From Epsilonproteobacteria bacterium 4484_65 (GTDB taxonomy: Bacteria > Campylobacterota > Campylobacteria > Campylobacterales > Sulfurovaceae), in NCBI GenBank assembly GCA_002085305.1, contig NATJ01000086.1:1-10497 (forward strand): a stretch of 10,497 nt of DNA, written 5' to 3'. Below are positions 7,118 to 10,497 of the stretch, in pieces. Numbering within the stretch: position 1 is the first letter of the stretch; each line of letters begins with the position of its first letter. A program made the position numbers and the translations under genes. Below the pieces are notes generated by a model. It made no database searches. It was not told where the DNA came from and saw only the letters and a list, made by a program, of their open reading frames with translations.

Positions 7118-7137
7118 TTTATACCTATGCGTATAAA
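7118..7137 (+). promoter_or_regulatory. Inverted repeat in the rpmB mRNA leader
   Basis: TTTATAC (7118-7124) and GTATAAA (7131-7137) form a perfect seven-base inverted repeat with a six-base loop, between the predicted rpmB start of transcription and its ribosome-binding site. It is AT-rich and weak as an RNA stem, so it may instead be an operator-like DNA palindrome. Confidence 0.3.
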
Positions 7138-7162
7138 GTCTACATTAACAGAAGGTATTATC

Positions 7163-7375
7163 ATGTCAAGAAAATGTGAAATCACTGGCAAAGGGCCACT
7201 AGTAGGGAACAACGTTTCTCACGCAAACAACAAAACAAAAAGAAGACAACTTCCAAACTTGAGATCTGTAAAGATCACACTTGAAGACGGAACAACAAAA
7301 AGAGTAAAAGTTGCTGCTTCTACACTTAGAACAATGAAGAAAAAAGCTGCCCAAGCTGCTGCAGTAGCTAGCTAA
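7163..7375 (+). CDS. rpmB: 50S ribosomal protein L28
   Basis: This 70-residue basic protein carries the L28 signature from the first residues: [19 protein letters not shown] followed by [38 protein letters not shown]28 binds 23S rRNA in the large subunit. An in-frame upstream start at 7079 would add 28 unrelated residues and overlap the promoter, so it is rejected. ATG 7163 has AAGG at 7152-7155, seven bases upstream. Only one cysteine is present, so the zinc-binding cysteine set seen in some L28 proteins is absent. The C-terminal tail is alanine-rich (AAQAAAVAS). The potassium channel gene follows on the same strand after 114 bases, a neighbour pair also known, from memory, in H. pylori. Confidence 0.96.
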   Translation: MSRKCEITGKGPLVGNNVSHANNKTKRRQLPNLRSVKITLEDGTTKRVKVAASTLRTMKKKAAQAAAVAS

Positions 7376-7414
7376 AAAAAGCTTGGCCACCTACAAAGCA
7401 TAAAAGTAACTAGT

Positions 7415-7481
7415 CGCTTGAGTCTGCTGCTAAAGCAAACTCAGCGTTAGCACAGCTCTGTTTGGCTTTGCTGAAAAAGCG
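7415..7481 (+). promoter_or_regulatory. Structured region with competing hairpins before the potassium channel gene
   Basis: The first hairpin spans 7415-7446: CGCT, a bulged T, then GAGTCTGCT pairs with AGCAAACTC and AGCG, with one mismatch and a GCTAA loop. A second hairpin pairs 7449-7456 with 7465-7472 with one mismatch. Alternative pairings exist: TGCTAA (7428-7433) with TTAGCA (7447-7452), and CGCTT (7415-7419) with AAGCG (7477-7481). No U-run follows, so it is not a classical terminator. It is more GC-rich than the surrounding spacer. It could be a leader RNA, a processing site or a decayed repeat. Confidence 0.4.
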
Positions 7482-7489
7482 TCCACTTA

Positions 7490-8620
7490 ATGGTTGCTTC
7501 TCAAAAAATAAAAAAGTTTCTCAACTGGAGAAGCGCCCCAAAACCACATATTACCCTAAATGATGAGTATTATGGTCATTTAGCCCCTTTTAGACTTCCC
7601 CTTATTCTTACTGTACTTATTATGCTTATCGGCACGATAGGATATATGGTTATCGATAAGTTTCCACTCATGGATGCTATCTACCAAACAGGAATTACGT
7701 TCACTACTGTGGGATTTGGAGAACAACGGCCTTTATCAGATATGGGTCGTATCTTTACTATTACACTCATCATCTTTGGCTTTGTCGTCTTCTCTATTGC
7801 GGTGGGTATTATTGCAGAAGTGGTCAAAAAAGGTGAATTTCAAAAAACTGCCAAGGAGCGTAAAATGCTTTATGAAATTGCTAGACTTAAACAACATTTT
7901 GTCGTCTGTTACCACAATGAATTTACCATTCAAGTCACTAAACAATTACGGGCAAACCATATCCCTTTTGTAGTAGTTGATCCAAGAGAAGATATGGAAG
8001 AGATAGCTAAAAAGTACAAATACCCTTACTTTGTTACAGCTGAAGCCCATACAGAAGAGGGGATCTTAAAATCGCATCTCTCTTCTGCAAAGGGCATCAT
8101 AACACTTGCAGATAATGTAGCTGACAATATCGCAACTATTGCTTCTGCACGTCTTTATGAAACGGAAATACATAGAGGTAGAAAATATCTTATCATTGCC
8201 AATGCCAAAAGCCACGAAGATGAACAAAAACTCCTAAAATTAGGTGCAAACAAAGTGGTTACGGCAACAAAACTCATGGCACAGCGTATCAATGCTATGG
8301 CAGCACGACCAGATATGGAAAACCTCTTACAGGAATTTCTTTATAGACAAGATACTCCACTGGATATGGAAGAGGCAAAAGTCTCTAAAACTTCTTGGCT
8401 TACACTCAAAAAAATTAAAACTGCACGTTTTAGAGATATTGCCAACGTAACGATCATCGGTATCCGTCAAAAAGATAATAAATTCATCCCTATGCCTAAA
8501 GGTGACACTATCATTATGCCGGAGTCAAAACTTCTTCTTATCGGTACAAGTGACGGGATACGCAAAGCTAAAAAAATACTCCGTAAAAAAGAGAAACCTG
8601 AGGAATTGAAATATGTTTAA
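7490..8620 (+). CDS. Two-TM potassium channel with cytoplasmic TrkA-N/TrkA-C (RCK) domains, HpKchA-like
   Basis: This 376-residue protein has two membrane helices (about 35-55 and 88-110) flanking a pore loop with the selectivity filter TTVGFGE (72-78), followed by a Rossmann-like TrkA-N domain (about 135-265) and a TrkA-C domain (about 300-365). It should form a tetrameric inner-membrane K+ channel gated by the RCK ring. Size, filter and position after rpmB fit the H. pylori channel HpKchA, from memory. Two things are unusual: the filter has F and E where most channels have Y and D, and the glycine motif expected at the start of the first RCK strand is replaced by VVCYHNEFT (138-146), so NAD-type binding is doubtful. 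No good Shine-Dalgarno precedes ATG 7490, though the hydrophobic domain needs a start near here. Its end overlaps argJ by eight bases. Confidence 0.9.
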   Translation: MVASQKIKKFLNWRSAPKPHITLNDEYYGHLAPFRLPLILTVLIMLIGTIGYMVIDKFPLMDAIYQTGITFTTVGFGEQRPLSDMGRIFTITLIIFGFVVFSIAVGIIAEVVKKGEFQKTAKERKMLYEIARLKQHFVVCYHNEFTIQVTKQLRANHIPFVVVDPREDMEEIAKKYKYPYFVTAEAHTEEGILKSHLSSAKGIITLADNVADNIATIASARLYETEIHRGRKYLIIANAKSHEDEQKLLKLGANKVVTATKLMAQRINAMAARPDMENLLQEFLYRQDTPLDMEEAKVSKTSWLTLKKIKTARFRDIANVTIIGIRQKDNKFIPMPKGDTIIMPESKLLLIGTSDGIRKAKKILRKKEKPEELKYV

Positions 8621-9824
8621 ACTTTTCCCTCTTGAAAATGGTTTAGAGAACGTCAAAGGCTTTTTTTCTGGAGCAACCAATGTAGGCATGCGAACCAACC
8701 CTGCAAATTCTGGTGTTTCTGATATAGACGGAGATGTAGCTTTTATACGATCACAGACACCTTGTGATATTTCAGCAGTTTTTACATCTAACACTTTCCA
8801 GGCAGCGCCCATCAAACATTTTCAAAAATATCCTCAAGGTTTTCAGACTGACTTTGTACTGATCAATGCTAAAAATGCCAATGCCATGACAGGTGAAAAA
8901 GGTATCGAAGATATTGACACTATTCTGTCAACGCTCAATACAAAAATAGATGTTCATAACCCTGTAATGAGTTCTACAGGGGTCATAGGGTATCGTTTAC
9001 CTATTGACAAGATCACTTCAGCATTTGATACTTTAGATTTTTCTGCAAGCAATTCTCATAAAGCAGCTCGCGCCATCATGACCACTGACAGCTTTAAAAA
9101 AGAGTTAGCCTACAAAGTTGAACTTGAAAATGGTGAAAGTTTCAACATCGCAGCCATCTGTAAAGGTGCAGGAATGATAAACCCTGCTATGGCAACCATG
9201 CTCTGTTTTATCACTACCGATGCAGATATTCCTAAAAGTGATATGGATGAACTTCTTATCCAAAGTACTGAAGGTTCATTTAACCGTATCTCCGTAGATG
9301 GAGATACCTCTACGAACGATACAGTTATGCTTTTAGCCAACAAAGAGAGTGGTGTGTACCACAAAGAAGCATTCAAAGAAGCCCTGAACAAGATCATGTT
9401 TGAACTTGCCATGATGATACTCAAAGATGGAGAAGGTGCAAACAAACTTGTAGCCTTTGAAGTCAAAGGCGCAAAAAGTGAAAAGGAAGCAAGAAAAGCA
9501 AGTATGGCTCTAAGTAACTCCCTTCTGGTCAAAACTGCTCTCTTTGGAGAAGATCCAAACTGGGGACGTATTGCTTCTACCATAGGAGCAAGTGGAATAG
9601 CATGTGATGACGGAAAACTCACTATCCATTATGATGATCTTCTCATCTACTCAAATCAGTTCAGAGAGCTAGATAAAGAACGTGAAGACAAAGCCTATAA
9701 GATCATGAAACAGGAGAGTTTTAAAGTCACTTGCGACATCGGTTTAGGTGATGCCTCTTATACCTCTTACGGTTGTGACCTGAGTTATGAATATGTAAAG
9801 ATAAATGCAGAGTATAGAACTTAA
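8613..9824 (+). CDS. argJ: Bifunctional ornithine acetyltransferase/N-acetylglutamate synthase
   Basis: ArgJ transfers the acetyl group from N-acetylornithine to glutamate, recycling acetyl in arginine synthesis; some members also make N-acetylglutamate from acetyl-CoA. The 403-residue length is normal. Signature segments are AVFTSNTFQAAPI (55-67), NAKNANAMTGEKG (85-97), MSSTGVIG (119-126), KGAGMINPAMATMLCF (184-199) with the autoproteolysis nucleophile T195, and FNRISVDGDTSTNDTVML. Near the C-terminus are GEDPNWGRI and the terminal YTSYGCDLSYEYVKINAEYRT. The chain is cleaved before T195 into alpha and beta subunits in this family. TGAGGA (8599-8604) is eight bases before the ATG, inside the channel gene, and the genes overlap by eight bases, so translation is likely coupled. 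Whether acetyl-CoA is also used cannot be read from the sequence. Confidence 0.96.
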   Translation: MFKLFPLENGLENVKGFFSGATNVGMRTNPANSGVSDIDGDVAFIRSQTPCDISAVFTSNTFQAAPIKHFQKYPQGFQTDFVLINAKNANAMTGEKGIEDIDTILSTLNTKIDVHNPVMSSTGVIGYRLPIDKITSAFDTLDFSASNSHKAARAIMTTDSFKKELAYKVELENGESFNIAAICKGAGMINPAMATMLCFITTDADIPKSDMDELLIQSTEGSFNRISVDGDTSTNDTVMLLANKESGVYHKEAFKEALNKIMFELAMMILKDGEGANKLVAFEVKGAKSEKEARKASMALSNSLLVKTALFGEDPNWGRIASTIGASGIACDDGKLTIHYDDLLIYSNQFRELDKEREDKAYKIMKQESFKVTCDIGLGDASYTSYGCDLSYEYVKINAEYRT

Positions 9825-9880
9825 TTCTCCTCTAATCACAAAAAAGATAAAATACAGCAAAATATAATACAGGAGTAACC

Positions 9881-10105
9881 ATGTTACACGAATATAGAGA
9901 TGAAATCCATGAACTTAAACAAAACAATGCACATTTTACAAGAATTTTTGAGAAGCATAATGAACTTGATCAAAAAATAGAAGATGCAGAAGCAGATAGA
10001 GTTATCCTTACAGATGTAGAGTTGGAAATACTTAAAAAAGAGAAACTGCTTTTAAAAGATGAAGCGTATAAAATGATCATGGATTATAGAAAATCTAAAG
10101 CATAA
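9881..10105 (+). CDS. DUF465/YdcH-like small coiled-coil protein
   Basis: This 74-residue, strongly charged helical protein matches the DUF465 (YdcH) pattern: MLHEYRDEIHELK, HFTRIFEKHNELDQKIEDAE and a C-terminal LKKEKLLLKDEAYKMI. It has no membrane segment or signal peptide, and heptad-like spacing suggests an antiparallel coiled coil. AGGAG (9871-9875) lies five bases before the ATG. A short spacer separates it from argJ, and a hairpin terminator follows it, so it may be the last gene of the rpmB-side transcript or have its own promoter (TAAAAT at 9848-9853 is possible). Function in the family is not known to me. Confidence 0.85.
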   Translation: MLHEYRDEIHELKQNNAHFTRIFEKHNELDQKIEDAEADRVILTDVELEILKKEKLLLKDEAYKMIMDYRKSKA

Positions 10106-10110
10106 TACCC

Positions 10111-10135
10111 AGTGGACTTCGGTCCACACTTCTTA
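10111..10135 (+). terminator. Rho-independent terminator after the DUF465 gene
   Basis: GTGGAC (10112-10117) pairs perfectly with GTCCAC (10122-10127) around a TTCG tetraloop, an especially stable loop, six bases after the stop codon. A modest T-rich tail (ACTTCTT) follows. The short stem and broken T-run make termination likely but not certain. Confidence 0.65.
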
Positions 10136-10160
10136 TATACCCTCTTAACACAAATTACCC

Positions 10161-10166
10161 TATAAT
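10161..10166 (+). promoter_or_regulatory. Candidate -10 box for the DEAD-box helicase gene
   Basis: A perfect TATAAT lies 48 bases before the helicase ATG and downstream of the UUCG terminator, which fits a separate transcription unit. No clear -35 is seen. Confidence 0.5.
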
Positions 10167-10208
10167 TACTATCAAAACACGTTACACATATATTTAGGAA
10201 ATACTACT

Positions 10209-10497
10209 ATGGCATCATTTAACACAATAACAGACATCCCAAAAGCACTTTTAGAGATCATCGATACATTTAATTTTAGTCAAATGAGTGAGATACAGGA
10301 TAAAGCAATCAACCCTATTCTGGAAGGTAAAGATATCTTGGCACAGTCTAAAACAGGTTCAGGTAAAACATTGGCATTTGGTATCCCTGCGATTATGCGT
10401 ACTGATATGGGTAAAAACAAACCTCAAACCATTATCATTACACCTACACGAGAACTTGCAGAGCAAATTGCTATTGAACTTAGAAAAATAGCAGCTT
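10209..10497 (+). CDS. DEAD-box RNA helicase, N-terminal part (runs off the window end)
   Basis: The first 96 residues of an ATP-dependent RNA helicase are present and the frame is open at the window edge. A Q-motif region is visible (FNFSQMSEIQDKAI, about 21-34), followed by Walker A/motif I AQSKTGSGKT (45-54) and motif Ia PTRELAEQ (79-86). The DEAD box itself lies beyond the window. TAGGAA (10195-10200) is eight bases before the ATG. The protein probably remodels rRNA or mRNA, but the subfamily (RhlE, DbpA, CshA and similar) is set by the missing C-terminus. The gene appears to have its own promoter and is separated from the DUF465 gene by a terminator. Confidence 0.94.
   Translation, partial: MASFNTITDIPKALLEIIDTFNFSQMSEIQDKAINPILEGKDILAQSKTGSGKTLAFGIPAIMRTDMGKNKPQTIIITPTRELAEQIAIELRKIAA

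Noticed and set aside
7079..7162. Upstream extension of rpmB from an ATG at 7079
   Set aside because: The 28 extra residues do not resemble L28, overlap the -10 box and lack a ribosome-binding site; the L28 signature starts at 7163.
7387..7394. CCACCTAC as a third REP end
   Set aside because: It resembles the CCACCCTAC end, but no adjacent palindrome or paired REP is present.
9110..9622. 170-codon open frame antisense to argJ
   Set aside because: It lies wholly inside conserved argJ coding sequence; its composition follows from the sense codons and no motif is recognisable.
9863..9868. TATAAT as promoter for the DUF465 gene
   Set aside because: It is only 12 bases before the ATG's ribosome-binding region ends, so transcription would begin in the Shine-Dalgarno; TAAAAT at 9848-9853 is a better but weak candidate.
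1..10497. CRISPR array, tRNA, rRNA or transposase gene
   Set aside because: No regularly spaced direct repeats, no cloverleaf and no rRNA-like stretch were seen, and none of the real reading frames resembles a transposase or integrase.

Overview
The window looks like chromosomal DNA from a Campylobacterota (epsilonproteobacterial) organism, most like the Sulfurovum/Sulfurimonas group. The genome is moderately AT-rich, genes are packed tightly with short overlaps, and the best promoters have a TATAAT -10 with little or no -35. The rpe-to-exonuclease and rpmB-to-potassium-channel gene pairs match an order I remember from Helicobacter pylori. Genus-level placement is inference.

Layout. (1) 1-1528, plus: the 3' part of uvrB, broken by an internal deletion of roughly 65 codons. 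(2) 1529-1662: an AT-rich imperfect inverted repeat with a small GC-rich hairpin in its centre, followed by ppk1 (1663-3750), a gamma-carbonic-anhydrase-like gene (3750-4274) and an EI24/CysZ-like membrane protein gene (4371-5039). (3) 5117-6960, minus: rpe, trpF and a DEDDh 3'-5' exonuclease gene. One apparent deletion removes the 3' end of rpe and the 5' end of trpF together. (4) 7163-10497, plus: rpmB, a two-TM potassium channel gene, argJ, a DUF465/YdcH-like small protein gene and the 5' part of a DEAD-box helicase gene. Divergent promoters lie between rpe and rpmB.

The most distinctive non-coding feature is two copies of a REPIN-like element, at 4286-4355 and 5032-5122. Each is a pair of inverted hairpins, each hairpin directly preceded by GTAG. 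In the second copy the outer GTAG motifs supply the TAG stop codons of both flanking convergent genes, EI24 and the exonuclease.

Most genes here are housekeeping: DNA repair, polyphosphate synthesis, tryptophan and arginine synthesis, pentose phosphate, ribosome, K+ homeostasis. I see no clear novel defence or mobile gene system. The points most worth checking are the REPIN-like pair, the uvrB and rpe/trpF deletions (real or assembly error), the inverted-repeat element before ppk1, and the structured leader before the potassium channel gene.
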